A DNA stretch of 64,000 nucleotides, taken from positions 4,346,501 through 4,410,500 of the forward strand of contig NC_016459.1 in assembly GCF_000226115.1 (NCBI RefSeq), written 5' to 3'. This DNA comes from Thermothielavioides terrestris NRRL 8126. Its lineage: Eukaryota > Ascomycota > Sordariomycetes > Sordariales > Chaetomiaceae. The notes beneath the pieces were generated by a model. It worked only from the letters and a program-made list of their open reading frames with translations. It did not search any database and was not told the DNA's origin. Below are positions 36,286 to 47,772 of the stretch, piece after piece; position 1 is the first letter of the stretch; every line of letters starts with the position of its first letter. Position numbers and translations under genes: made by a program.

Positions 36286-39200
36286 GGCGAACTGTGCAAT
36301 TGTGCGTCCTTGCAGCACCGAACAGTCCCGAGAAGGGCCTTTCCTCGCCGAGCCTTGTCGTGGCGTTCCGCGATCCGGTCCAGCGTTCTCCTGTCGTCGG
36401 GTGTCTGATGTCATCAGGCACCCGGCTCAACTGGTGCAGCCATCCTTGGGATGATCTGTTTAGCGGGGCATTTTTGCAGTGTCAGCGGCAACCCAGGCAA
36501 CAGCCAACTTGCCCCACCCCGCCCCACCTGCCTTTCTTTGCGATTGCCTGCGGCAATTCCTCAGGCCTCGCAGCGCGAGCCTCAACTGAGCCATTGAAAC
36601 CGGAAGGATTCCAATTTTATTTCGACATCAAGTGCACAAGTGTCGTTCAACTCGGTCTGGTCGAACTGAAATTTTTGCCTGCTCGCTACAGACTGGAAAT
36701 ACCCACGCCTGGACTCATCTCCGTCACCTCGCTATCTCCCATTCTTATTCCTTACCACAGTATGTTTTTTATGATGTCGCCTGCCAGCTGACTGGCCAAA
36801 AGCAAGAGGCCCGATGTTCGCGACCCTCTCCACTGTCTCCAGTGGGCAGCGACCTGCAACTTCATTCAGTGCGGGCAAGCACACCAGGCGCTTCGTTCTC
36901 GTTCGCAAGCTTCCGGTTGATCTCATTTTGCACAGTCACGGCTTCACCGACTGCTGCAGAATCATCAAGCGTCCGCCGGTGCTGCAACCCCGCGCCGACT
37001 ACCAGGTGGCGTAGCCGAAGCTGGAGCGGGCCTCGCGGAACGCTCACGCACCCTTATCCGATCCGTACGGTTCTCGGAACTGCACTGGCGCGGAGCGCCC
37101 ACGCATCGTTATCCGATCTGTACGGTTCCCGGAACTGCATTGGCCATGCCACAGGAAATAGGATGTTTGAACAGGTTGCTCTGCAGCTGTGCCTCGGACA
37201 CCCATCAACCTCAGCTGGCGAATGCGGACGAAGAGGGGTCTCAGGGCTGAGAGCCCAAGGCGAATCAACCGGGTCGTCAGTCCCTCGTGTCCCCAAAAGC
37301 GCGCATTTTCAGTTCAAGAGCATGTGGGGCTGCGCATCATATCCTTGCGAGAACATGGCTTCGGCCTTGATGCTTTTTCTTCCCTCCTGACTGCCGAAGG
37401 GCTGCGGTGCCACCTACGCGCTCACTCTCTGGGGGCCTTCGTTCAGCAAGGAACAGCCAAGTGGCTGAGATTGACGCCTCCGAACAGAATACATTCTGTT
37501 CATTTCGCATGCAGCATTGAACCTAGGTTCAATTCTACCTACATATCCTTGCAGGTCATGGACCGTTTGACAGCGTGGCCGCCGTCGCCTCCACCCCCCT
37601 GTGCACGTCTCACGAACAAGACCGGTAGGACTCGCCTGTCTCTGTTGGGTACACGATACTTTCCAAGTCCGTGGACTCAGTCATATATCTTGTCGGTGCC
37701 GCAAAGCTCACTGAACACGAGTCTGGCTTCCGTGGGCTGAGCGCCCCTTGCCTTGGGTCGCTTCTGCGGAAGCACTCTGCTTGATACAGATGCTTGGGTA
37801 TCGCTGCATACGGAAATGGCCTGATGGACCAAGACATCAGGTGGTCCGGTTGCACAAGCTGCAGCCACAAAGCCTCAGTCCCTGCAGCGCCATACGGAGT
37901 GAACAGTGGAACACTCAGGAAAGCTTGGCAAAGTGTTTGCCATTTGGCCGGTGCGTCGTGGCCAAATGTGAACCATGGCTTTCCCGGCAGACTGGCACAC
38001 CACTTTGTCTGCTCTGAACAAAGATCCAGCTTGTTTGTGCAGTCGAGCACATCATGTGTAGTATGCACAGTAACTTACACCAGGTATCGCAGCAGACGGC
38101 CCGGGATGCAACTGCAACAGTGGGACAAATCGATCTGAGGGCTGGGCACCGCTTAGTCTGGACGATGCAATTATCCCGCGGAGCAAGGCGGCGTGCACAA
38201 AGCCCTGGGGCCATCAGCCAAGGGATTTCCGGACGTCCGAGTTAAGGAGAGCTGCGATGGCACCACAGGTCCTGTGCATGGTCTTACAATGTTCAGCTCA
38301 TATCACTGCAAAGCCGCTACTCTATCTCACTTCGACTGCCAGGGAACAACGTTGGCGGATGATTCGACGAGGGCGACTGACTGCGGGGTCATCGGGGCTT
38401 GAGCGGGATCCTGTCTCTGGCAGACAGGATGCGGCTTGTGCGACATTCGGAGCTTTTCTCGTCCCAGCACCGTGGCTGCGTCAACAACGTCGCTGGAAAA
38501 TGCAAGAGTGGACACGGACTATTCCGTGCCGAACATGCAACCCCCTTTCCGCACTGGAGGGCTGAAGCGGTGTGGCAGTTTGCTGCACGGAGCTAAGTCC
38601 GGACATCCCCAACTCAATGTCCAAAGCGCCTTCCAGCCCAGGCACCGTGTCGCCCCGGTTCTCGTTCCTGTTGTGAGACATACGTCGCGCAGTAGCGGCT
38701 CTCACTGCATCCTGCCGTCTTGGGGCTCGTCGCACTGGCTGATTCGGCCTCTTACGGGAAACTCGCAGCACTACAGCTGCGGACGGAGCAGTTGTGGCGT
38801 CCAACTTTGTGGCCCTGATTCTCGAATGAGCCTGCCGAGAATGGACGATCTTCAAGCCATCGCTAGCCAAAAGGGGCAGCGTGCAGCGCGCAATGTGCAG
38901 AAGCTGGAGAGTAACGGAAATCCGGGTTGTGTGATATTGCGACTTCCCGGTCGGTGTCTAAGAACTGTCCGTTTTGTCACCCCCGCTGGGCCGGCTCCGG
39001 ACGCAGGATACACGAGGTTTCCATGGTTGGGCTATAGCCTGAACCACTGCAAGTCGTCTGGAGCGCTTGGCAGACGAGTTCCCATGGCCCCAATGACGAG
39101 CATCGACAAGGCTAATCAAAACAGTATGCCGCCTTTGTGCGGCGGAATCCCACAGACCAGGATGCATTCCGGCACCCATGGCCAGACCACCGCCCGTCCG

Positions 39201-39656
39201 GACTCTCTCCACGCTTGAGTCCTGCTGACCCTGCCCGTGAAGCCACTTGGCTCGTGGTTGGCTGCTGGGTTAAGGAAATGTGGCCCTGCCGCTAAATAAG
39301 GTATGTCATCTAACCATGTACGGCTGTAGTTACAGTGCACGATGTGTCTCTGGATGGCCGAGCTTGCTTATTTGGGCAGTGACTGCCCTCCTCCGCCGCG
39401 GCCAAAGGAGCGCCTGGGGTTCCGGAAGATGCAGGCTGTTAGACAGGCGTGACCTAGGTTACGGCACGTCCCACTCATAACCAGACCTCGCGCTCGCCAG
39501 TTGATGGGCTAAGTGGAAATCGCGGCTCCTATTAGAAGCGTTGAGGTCACCAGAAGGGGCACCCTTCCCCCTTTTCGCCTCCCTACCTACTTCATCCACC
39601 ATCTCTCAGCGTTCATGTCGTAGGTGGCCGCCCTGGCCGACATCCATTCTCTCGAC
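36286..39656. other. 3.4-kb gene-free interval
   Basis: Moderate-GC DNA with many overlapping short frames on all strands and none with a recognisable motif or splice pattern. It contains the 55-bp tandem repeat at 37,045. It must hold the promoters of palA (leftward) and the P450 (rightward). It may be an old decayed locus, but I cannot identify one. Confidence 0.4.
37045..37145. repeat. Two tandem copies of a 55-bp unit
   Basis: CACGCA..TTATCCGATC.GTACGGTTC.CGGAACTGCA begins at 37,045 and again at 37,100, with a few C/T differences. Confidence 0.75.
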
Positions 39657-41471
39657 ATGGAGGGTCTCACATTGATCCTGCTCTACCTGGCCATACCGAG
39701 CCTTCTCTTCTCTGCCATTAGGCAGATTCTATCATGGAAGAAGGCTGGGGGTTCCAAAGCCAGGTTTCCTGGACCGCAGCAGTTCCCCATCGTTGGGCGT
39801 GTCCATGACCTGCCCCGATTTTCGCTCTGGTTGAAGTTCAAGGAGTGGGCCGACATATACGGGCCCATCTACTACACCAGGGCCCTGAACCAGCCGTTCA
39901 TCATCGTGTCGGACCAGAAGATTGCGGAAGAGTTGCTCGTTAAGAGGGGCCACATCTACTCAGGTCGACCTCAGATCCGATCCCTCATCAGACACAAAGA
40001 GGGCCCGGCGTATTCTGCCTTGATGGACCGCCATGGTGAGTTGGCTTGCAGACCCGTTCTGCCCCCGTTCAAGCTGGTTACTGACAAGCCGCGTCCCAGA
40101 CATCTGGAAAACGCAACGCAAGTGGGCGCATGCCGCCGTGATGGAGGCGTACCAGCACCACTTCTACGGGCACGTCGAGCGCGAGACGAAGCGCTACCTG
40201 GGGCTGGTGCTGCTCGACCCGGCCCGCTTCCTGGACTACACGCGCGAGTACTGCGGGCGCATCATGTCGCGGCTGGCGTGGGATGACGCGACCCAGGGGC
40301 GCGCCAACGGCGACAGCGCCGACCAGACGCTGCACTGCATGAGCGTGTCGGGCCCCATCACCAACACCATGACGCCGCTATGGTACCTGCCGGCGCCGAT
40401 CAACCCGTGGTACAACTTCGAGATCAAGCGCGAGGCCGAGCAGCGCGCCTGGTGGCTGAACAACTTCCGGCTGGCCAAGCACCGCATGAAGAATGGCGAC
40501 CTGCCCAGCGACACGTGGGCGTACCGGTACTTTCAGCAGCTGAAGCGCGAGGGCAACGAGACGCTCGACCAGGCCGAGGACCAGGAGGTGTTTGCGAGCT
40601 GCATGATCGGGTTCCTGAACCTGGTCGGCGTGGTCACCATCAGCGGGCCGCTCAAGTTCTTCCTGATGGCCATGGCGCTGCACCCGGAGTGGCAGAAGAA
40701 GGCCCAGGCCGAGGTGGACCGCGTGTGCGGCGACCGCATGCCGACGATAAAAGACTTTGCTGATCTCCCCACTGTCCGAGCATGCCTCAAGGAGACCGTC
40801 CGGTGGCGGTCGGGCGTGCCGCTGGGTGAGTCGCTTGCGAACATCGTCTCTCCTCCCTCTTTCCTTGCACCAAAACTGACTGACTTTTTCCATCCGACCA
40901 GGCGTCCCCCATCAAGCGGAGCGCGACGACGAGTATCGGGGTGTCAAGATCAAGAAGGGCACCATCATCCTCGCGTGCGAATGGTAAGCCCGCTCGCCCT
41001 CCCTCTCGCATTGTTGCTTGCGCAACAACCCACTCTAACCACCCCCAACCCCCGCGCGGCAGGGCCCTCAACCGCGTGCCGGACAAGTACCCGGACGGCG
41101 ACAACTACCGGCCGGAGCGGTGGCTGGAGCCGGGGTGGCCGACGTACCAGGAGCCGCTGACGCGGTACCCCAACTTCCGCGAGGGGCAGGCGATGCACAC
41201 GTTCGGGTGGGGGCGGCGCACCTGCCTGGGGCAGACGATCGTGGACGACGAGACGTTCGTCTTCGGCGCCGCGGTGCTGTGGGCCTTCGACCTCGCGCAG
41301 AAGGTCTGCCCCTGCACCGGCCGCCCCGTGCCCATCGACTCCCAGGCCACCAACAGCCACGTCATCCTCGAGCCCCTGCCCTACCAGCTCAGCATCAAGG
41401 TGCGCAGCCGCGAGCGCGCCCGCCACATCCTCGATGGCTATCACGAGGTCATGGCGGAGCTGAAGGTTTGA
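39657..41471 (+). CDS. Cytochrome P450 monooxygenase (fungal, membrane-anchored)
   Basis: My model has four exons: 39,657-40,035, 40,100-40,825, 40,902-40,983 and 41,063-41,471, giving 531 residues. The introns are 64, 76 and 79 bp with donors GTGAGT, GTGAGT and GTAAGC. A hydrophobic N-terminal anchor (about residues 4-22) is followed by a proline hinge (FPGPQQFPIVG). The ExxR motif is KETVRWR, the PERF-like motif is RPERW, and the heme loop FGWGRRTCLG contains the ligand Cys450. The I-helix region reads MIGFLNLVGVVTISG rather than the usual A-G-x-D/E-T-T/S. It should oxidise a small hydrophobic molecule at the ER membrane with a P450 reductase; the substrate is unknown. The start is the first ATG in frame; an earlier ATG at 39,615 meets a stop at once. 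Confidence 0.9.
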
Positions 41472-43269
41472 GGCGAGCGCGCGCCTGAGCGTTTGCGAGC
41501 CGCTGGTGCGTGGTGTCCTGCGTCTGCGTGGGTTGATGTGGGAAGGGTAGGAGGGGGGCATCATCTGAGATCTATACTGTCGAGAGGGTGTGTGCGGGGC
41601 AATTCGTAGCTTGGTATGCTGCACTGGCCGGTTGCAGGGGACTGATCGGATGAGAAATATCACGGCCGATGGGAGCGTGGTGTCGGTTTCTCTGTTTTGT
41701 TTCTGTCTTTCATCTATCCTATCTCTCATGTGTTGTAGTGGTCCTAGCACCTGCTGTCAGATGTCACAATTCCAGGAACATCAACCCCCCCCCCCCCCCT
41801 TTGCTGGCTGGCTGTAGTTTCCTTGTGTTCTTGCCCGATGCAACTTGAATTGGGAGCTTCTCTCGGACTCCCCCAACTTGGGAGGCGAAGCCAGCAGGGA
41901 TTTAGATTGTGGCGCGGTCTAACCATTGCCTTAACGATGGAGACAGTGTTCTCCGGTGTAGGTTTGCCTACAAACGAACTGCCCTTTTTGCCGGCGAGGT
42001 GGTGTGCTCGGATTTCGGCACGGTCCAACCGGAGGATATGAAGCAGCCTAGTCTCGCTTCTCCGCCTAGGTAAGTCACATTCGAGCGGTGCTTGCAATTC
42101 GTAAAGTTGTTGATAGGCTGGACATGTCGCCTCTTGCTTGACGAATGGTTAAAAAGTGCGAGATTAGACTGTCTTGCTGTAGACATTCGGCACAGGTGGC
42201 TATGTCGCGAGGAGGCAGTTCAATTATTATTACACCATCTAAGGGCGGCCAGCATTCAAAAATTTACACCGGACTAACTTCAGCGCTATCCTAGGACTCT
42301 GACCGCCTTCATTTGTTAGATTTCCTCATCGTAATTTTCAATCTCAGCGTATTCACCCACAGAAAATCCGTATCACCAGTTGATGGCGCCGAATTCAGAG
42401 TCGCCACTCTTTTTCCGGCTCCTCGACACAGACCCGAGGCTGCTGTGAGCGGCGAGGAGGGCTCGTATCATCTCACTCAACTCCCTCCCAAGAGTGGCGA
42501 GGCAGCATCGACTGCAGAACGACTGCAGGGGCCCTGAGATAGAATACACTCGGCCCTTTTGCGAGAAGAACTGGGGGTGGACACCGGCTACGGCGAGGTC
42601 ACAACACGGGCTCGTGAGGTAGAATCCTGGGGACTATCTGCGGCACAAGGCATCTGAGGAGGTCGGATCTCCAGTGGAGTGTATTCTCAGAAGCGTTGAG
42701 ACATATCGCCGCATACGCGGAAGTTGACGTCCATCGGTAACTATTTTGGTCTAGATCGAGCGTTTCAGAATCTGTTGTGTCAAATGTGAACTGGACATTC
42801 CATACACGGCCGAGTTTCGTGAAGTTGGGGGCGGAAAATGGTAACCGGAAAAATACCTTGTTTCTGTGGGTCAAAGCAGGGGGCTGGGACACTTCTGCCA
42901 GTCAGCAACGATATCTCCCCTCTCAACGCCGGATGCTCCTGTGTAGTGTATTTGCGACAATGGACTGGCTTATAAGTGAGCGAGTGGTGATCCGGCATCC
43001 TCATGAACAACACGACTTGGGCGGGCTAACAGGGCATATTTGGGTCCAACCTAAATGGATACCCCTGAGTGATTAATTCCCCGGCCCGGCCGAGGTAGGA
43101 CACTCGAGTCGCACGAAGGAGCAAGCAACTCGGAGAACTTCTTCCTGGTCACCCGCTCACTGTTTACTCGCGATCTGTACAAAACCCCGCGCGCGATCCC
43201 AGCCGCCGCTTCCTGCCCACCGGTCTCCTACGAAGCCAAGAATCCCAAACGCGTTTCAGCTGAACCAAG
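41472..43269. other. Intergenic, no supported gene
   Basis: 1.8 kb between the P450 and alcohol-dehydrogenase genes. It holds a run of 15 C at 41,785-41,799. Open frames are short and overlapping. Confidence 0.45.
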
Positions 43270-44605
43270 ATGCAGCTGCCACTCCAGACCGAAGCTCTCG
43301 TGTTGTCTGAGGCCGGCGGGCCCTTTGTGCTGACGCCGATCGTCATCCAGGACCTGCGGCCGGACGAGGTGCTGGTCGAGATAAAATACTCGGGCGTGTG
43401 CCACACCGTATGTACGCCCCCGTCACAGCCCTCACGGCCCTCACAATGACCCCTCCAGCCACCCGGTGAATGGACAGCTAACTCGGCCCATCACCCACGA
43501 GTAGGACTTCTGGGTCCAGCAGGGCAATCTCGCCGATGTCATGGGGTTTCCGGCCATTGCCGGGCACGAGGGCGCGGGGATTGTCCGGGCCATCGGCTCC
43601 GACGTCAAGAACAAGTCCCTCCAGGTGGGCGACGCCGTGCTGCTCTCGTTCACCGCCTGCGGGGACTGCGATGATTGCAAACACAATTACAGCCGCTGCC
43701 GCATGTTCGGCCCACTCAACCTGACCGGCACCCGGCGTCAGGATGGCACCAGCCCAACCAAGCTGCTCGATGGCAGGCCAGTGCGCAGCCAGTTCTTCGG
43801 GCAGTCCTCGTTTTCCCGCTTCACGGCAGCACACGAGCTCTGCGTCGTCAAGTGCCCCTCTCCCGAAGACCTGGCCATCTACTCCCCGATGGGCTGCGGC
43901 TACCAAACCGGCGCCGGAACCATCCTCAACGTGCTCAAGCCGAGGCCCGACCAGACGGTGGCCGTGTTCGGCGCCGGCAGCGTCGGGTTTGCCGCCATCA
44001 TGACCGCCGCCAGCATCCCGGCGAAGCAGGTCATCGCCATCGACATTGTGGAGCAGAAGCTGGCGCTGGCGAGGGAGCTCGGGGCGACGCACACCATCAA
44101 CACGGCCGCGATCCAGGGGAGCGTCGTCGACGAGGTCATGAAGCTGACGGGCGGCAAGGGCGTCGACTTCGCCGTCGACACGACCGGCGTGTCGGCCGTC
44201 GTCGAGAAGATGCTGGACTGCCTGGCATATGCGGGGACGGCGGCGTCGGTGGGCGCTCCGCCCAGGGCGGACAAGATCACCGTCAACGTGGGGTCCTTCT
44301 TTGCCGAGAAGAAGAATTGGCTGGCCATCGCCGAGGGCGACTCTCACCCGCCAGAGGTTGGACCACCAGGATCACCAGATCTTCGACTTTTGGTTGGCGC
44401 TAACTTGGACAGTTCATTCCCCGGCCGATCGACCTGCACAAGCAAGGGAAGTTTCCCATAGAGAAAATCTGCAAAGTGTACCCTGTGGCGGACCTCAAGA
44501 CAGCGATTGCGGACATGAAGACTGGAGCAGTAAGGGCTTTATTCGCGCTTTCGCGCTGGACGTGGCTAACACACGCAGGTTATCAAACCAATCATCCAGT
44601 TCTAG
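43270..44605 (+). CDS. Zinc-dependent alcohol dehydrogenase (aryl-alcohol type)
   Basis: My model has four exons: 43,270-43,407, 43,505-44,356, 44,413-44,529 and 44,579-44,605 (nine codons including stop), giving 377 residues. Introns 2 and 3 are 56 and 49 bp; the donor of intron 2 (GTTGGA) is weak, but skipping the intron breaks the family alignment. Catalytic zinc ligands are visible: Cys44 in SGVCHTD, His67 in GHEGAG, and a Cys in PMGCGYQTGAG. The structural-zinc lobe has Cys98, 101, 104 and 111. The nucleotide loop is GAGSVGFAAI, followed by an acidic residue (IAIDIV) suggesting NAD. The sequence resembles benzyl/aryl-alcohol dehydrogenases. It lies 1.1 kb from the GH172 gene; membership in that cluster is not supported by the shared operator. 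Confidence 0.88.
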
Positions 44606-45704
44606 GGGTGAGATAAGTGGCTGGACGGTGTGGAGAGACAGTCAAAGCTTGCATGATCGTGGGTGGTAATGCCATCTCTGTTGAGCGTCTCAACTCAATC
44701 AATGCTGCTGTCATTCAACACTTGGACCGGTTTCTCGAAGAGCGGTCTCGTGTGGGATGGTATCAGAGGCTTCTTGAGTATCGGAGACTTCTTGACGGCC
44801 ACCTCACACCTTCTTTTCCTTGACCGCCGCGGCTTACCCTCCTGGCTGCCCCGTCCGGCACCGTTGCCTCTTTCCTTGTCTGCCGCCACCCCACCCGAAG
44901 ACCACTTGGGGATTGAGGAATGGGAGGGAGGAGGAGGGGGGTCAGGGACATTGACATGCCGAGCGATTACAACACACTGAACGTTGCAACTGAACGCTGA
45001 ATTACGGTGTTTATATGTCAATTCTTTATTTAACTAGCTCAACTCGCCGCTGGCGCCTGGAGCGCTGCACCCAGGCGACGAGGCAGCTGCGAAAGAAACC
45101 ACGGTCTTGACCCAGCGAGCGCTCGCTCACAGGAAAAGCCAGCAGCTCATCGGATACACAAGCCCAGTGAAATCATTCTTGCGCTCCTCAAACGTGGGCC
45201 CGGGCTCCTGGATGGTGAAGTTGAACGCCGACGGACCCTGCCAGTCGCCCATAACGCTGCGGATCGGATAGAAGAAGCCCTGAATAGGCGGTTCAAAGGT
45301 AGAAGAAGCCACTGGCATACTCTGTCAGGGCCATTCAGGGGTAAACTCAGGGGAAGGGCTACAGAGGTTTGTCATAACATTCAGTCCTAGGAAAGGTATC
45401 GCAATTAATGCGTTTTGAGCGATTAGGATGATCAGAATGGTAGCTGCGAGAGGGTTCGAAGCGCAAGCGGGCTCATAAGCTCTCGCAAGCCACTGAGCAA
45501 CTGGATATGGCGAATGTGGTCTATTGATTCTGTGTAATATACGGGAGAAACAGGGGAGAGAAATAGTGGGCCCTGCAACACATTGCATCCTCCTTCTCCC
45601 TCCGGAGCAGTAGCATCGAGGTCGACACAACATCTTCGTCACCGTTGTGCCCTGTCTCGCTCCGCATTAACCATTTCCCACCTCTGCCCATCTAGGCACA
45701 GAAC
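44606..45704. other. Intergenic with one short open frame
   Basis: Lies between convergent alcohol-dehydrogenase and GH172 genes. It contains the small frame at 45,127-45,318 and otherwise nothing I can name. Confidence 0.45.
45127..45318 (-). CDS. Possible small ORF or relic, 63 codons
   Basis: The frame starts MPVASSTFEPPIQGFFYP and ends in VYPMSCWLFL. The composition looks protein-like (Trp, Phe and Pro well represented) but there is no motif or signal peptide, and I do not recognise it. It lies about 390 bp downstream of the GH172 gene on the same strand. It could be a remnant of a longer gene or a chance frame. Confidence 0.2.
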   Translation of the reverse strand: MPVASSTFEPPIQGFFYPIRSVMGDWQGPSAFNFTIQEPGPTFEERKNDFTGLVYPMSCWLFL

Positions 45705-47081
45705 CTAACCCTGCAAGCTCTTGATGAAGCGCGCCCTGATATCCTTGGCAATCTCGATATTGTTCTGCGCTCTCCTCCGGGATGCCTCGGCGCGCCTCTC
45801 CAGCCACTGGTTGCGGTCCCGCACAAAGGCTTCGAGCCGCTCCTCTCTCTGCTTAATTAGCTGCCGCTGCGCGTCCGTCAGGGGCCTGTCGGCGGCCGGC
45901 TCGGGAGGCGGCGCGACGGTGGGCCGGTTCGGCAGCCGCTGGTCGACGGGCAGGATGTCCAGCTTGGGCCCCGGAAGCGTCTGGTACCAGTAGGCCGTGG
46001 TGGACCAGTCGTCGCGCAGGTGGTTGGCGTGGCCGTGCTCCAGCTTGACGGTGATCTTCTTGCTGAAGCGCACGGGGTCGGCCAGGTGCCAGCGGTACGA
46101 GACCTGGTAGCCGGGCACGTCCTCCTCGTGGATGATGGTGCCGCAGAAGGGGTAGGCGTTCTTCTGCATGCCCCAGCCCTGGCTGAAGTAGTCCTCGCCG
46201 CCGGTGCCGTGCATGCTCGGCGGCCAGGTGTCGTCGTCGATGAAGATCAGGTCGTCGCCCTCGCCCCACCAGGTGCCCTGGTGGTGCAGCACCGAGTGGT
46301 TGCAGCCGATGTAGGCGCCCGCGCCGGTCGTCTCGAGGATGGTGTAGCCGTCGCCGGTGAGGTTGGGGACCTGGGTCTCGAGGCTGTTGGTCTGCATGGC
46401 GTTCGGGGCCCAGCCGTTGGTGGGGTTCTCGCGCCGCCAGTGGGCGTGGAAGTAGAGGATCTCGTTCGGGTCGAAGGGGGCCGGGAGCAGCTCGTAGTCG
46501 ATGTAGAAGTACTGGAAGTAGGCGTGCTCGCCCTGGTTCTCAATCTCGATGCGGGCGCGCTTGTTGAACGGCATGGTCAAGTAGCAGTTGAAGGCGGCCG
46601 AGCCGCCGAACTTCTTCTCCTCGGACGGCTTCACCGAGACGGTGAAGGGGAGGGACTGGAAGTTGGCGGCCATGGAGTGGCCGAGGCAGAAGAAGTCGCC
46701 GATGGGAGCGAGGACGTTGGGCGTCTCGGAATCGTCCCAATACATACGGATGAGCACCTTGCGGTAGTAGTCGGGATCACTGTCTTCGTAGCTGAGACCC
46801 AGGGCGTTGTGGATCTCCATCATGGCGACGCCCGACTTGGAGTACGGAATGAGGCCCGGACCGAGGATGCGGCGGCACGTCTGGACGAACCACAGGTGGG
46901 TGATCATGCCCGGGCCCTCCAGATCGGCGAGGACCGCCGTCTCGCCCGGCTGCACGACGAAGGCATCCTCGTTGAGGCCGGACTGGTCCCAGCTGGAGAT
47001 GCGAGCAGTCCGCGCGGTCTTGCGCTGGGCCACCGAAGAAAGCAGATCTCCTCGGGCGAGGGATGGAACCGGGGTCGTCAT
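45705..47081 (-). CDS. GH172-type (DUF2961) glycoside hydrolase
   Basis: An intronless frame of 458 residues from the ATG at 47,081; the open frame extends 32 codons upstream, but those residues look unlike the family. The core matches DUF2961, now GH172, whose bacterial members hydrolyse difructose dianhydride I (alpha-fructofuranosidase) or D-arabinan. Two acidic residues lie in the expected conserved loops: Glu274 in GTWWGEGDDLIF and Glu296 in HGTGGEDYFSQGWG. Their spacing (22) is close to the catalytic Glu pair reported for the Bifidobacterium enzyme, as I recall it. No signal peptide is visible (starts MTTPVPSLARGDLL), so it is probably cytosolic. The C-terminal 60 residues form a charged helix. 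Divergent from a Zn2Cys6 regulator, with a shared operator-like palindrome at 47,467-47,490. Confidence 0.85.
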   Translation of the reverse strand: MTTPVPSLARGDLLSSVAQRKTARTARISSWDQSGLNEDAFVVQPGETAVLADLEGPGMITHLWFVQTCRRILGPGLIPYSKSGVAMMEIHNALGLSYEDSDPDYYRKVLIRMYWDDSETPNVLAPIGDFFCLGHSMAANFQSLPFTVSVKPSEEKKFGGSAAFNCYLTMPFNKRARIEIENQGEHAYFQYFYIDYELLPAPFDPNEILYFHAHWRRENPTNGWAPNAMQTNSLETQVPNLTGDGYTILETTGAGAYIGCNHSVLHHQGTWWGEGDDLIFIDDDTWPPSMHGTGGEDYFSQGWGMQKNAYPFCGTIIHEEDVPGYQVSYRWHLADPVRFSKKITVKLEHGHANHLRDDWSTTAYWYQTLPGPKLDILPVDQRLPNRPTVAPPPEPAADRPLTDAQRQLIKQREERLEAFVRDRNQWLERRAEASRRRAQNNIEIAKDIRARFIKSLQG

Positions 47082-47772
47082 TTTTGGTAGTGGGTTGGGG
47101 TTCGAGGTAACTGGATGTGTGTATAGTGAGTGTCTTCGATTCGATATCCGCAGAAGTTGGATCCAAACTTGGATCAAGTCCTCGAGACGCAGACATCTTG
47201 CCCGATTTATAGTGTATACCCTGGATTTAGGAACGCCAGATCACGGGTGGATTTTGAGAAACTCGAGATCCGCTTTGTGGGCATGAAAGAAAACGGAGGG
47301 CATTCAATGACCGAGGAGCTTCACGGCCATCGACAGACTGGGAGGCTGGCCATGCTTGGCAGAGTGCCGGGAGTGGTCCTTGCGGATCCACCATCCACCA
47401 TTACACTGCCATATCCCTGGAAGTTCGAAGCATGGCGCCTCAACATCCGTCACGTGCGGGTAGCATCGCGGAGTTGTCGCTAGCTCCGCGATAATTCCCA
47501 CTTTTGCGAAGCCGGTGCGGGTCTCGTGGTTCTGGAACTTCGACCAGCATCACCAGATGAAGGAGGCAGTCTCGGCGGAGATAGCTATTTCAGACCCACG
47601 TCCCCAGATGCCCTGGATGTTCCGGACCCCCCACTACTGACCGATCTGCCGTCTGCAGTTGCACCGGCTGTGGAAGCGGCAATGCCATGCGACAGTGTAC
47701 TCAGCCGAGAGTCAAGACGCCGAGACCCACGCCGAGACCGACACGGAGACAGTCCAATCATCTGATCATCTG
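47082..47772. promoter_or_regulatory. Divergent promoter, GH172 / Zn2Cys6 regulator
   Basis: A 691-bp intergenic region read in both directions. It contains the 24-bp palindrome at 47,467-47,490, about 385 bp from the GH172 start and 283 bp from the regulator start. Confidence 0.6.
47467..47490. promoter_or_regulatory. Palindromic operator candidate, copy 1
   Basis: CGCGGA-N12-TCCGCG, flanked by T and A so that the arms extend to TCGCGGAG/CTCCGCGA (8 bp, perfect). CGG...CCG inverted triplets with fixed spacing (CGG-N14-CCG) are the classic site type of Zn2Cys6 regulators. The same element with identical spacing occurs twice in the GH32/transporter promoter. Confidence 0.6.

Noticed and set aside
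36286..39656. A hidden gene in the 3.4-kb interval (several frames above 100 codons)
   Set aside because: Frames overlap on all strands, show no family motif and cannot be joined by consensus introns into anything recognisable.
43270..44605. Including the alcohol dehydrogenase in the GH172/GH32 cluster
   Set aside because: No copy of the shared palindrome upstream, 1.1 kb spacer, and no obvious role in fructan breakdown.
46020..47090. 356-codon plus-strand frame over GH172
   Set aside because: Antisense shadow with Val/Gly/Glu repetition; the minus strand carries the family motifs.
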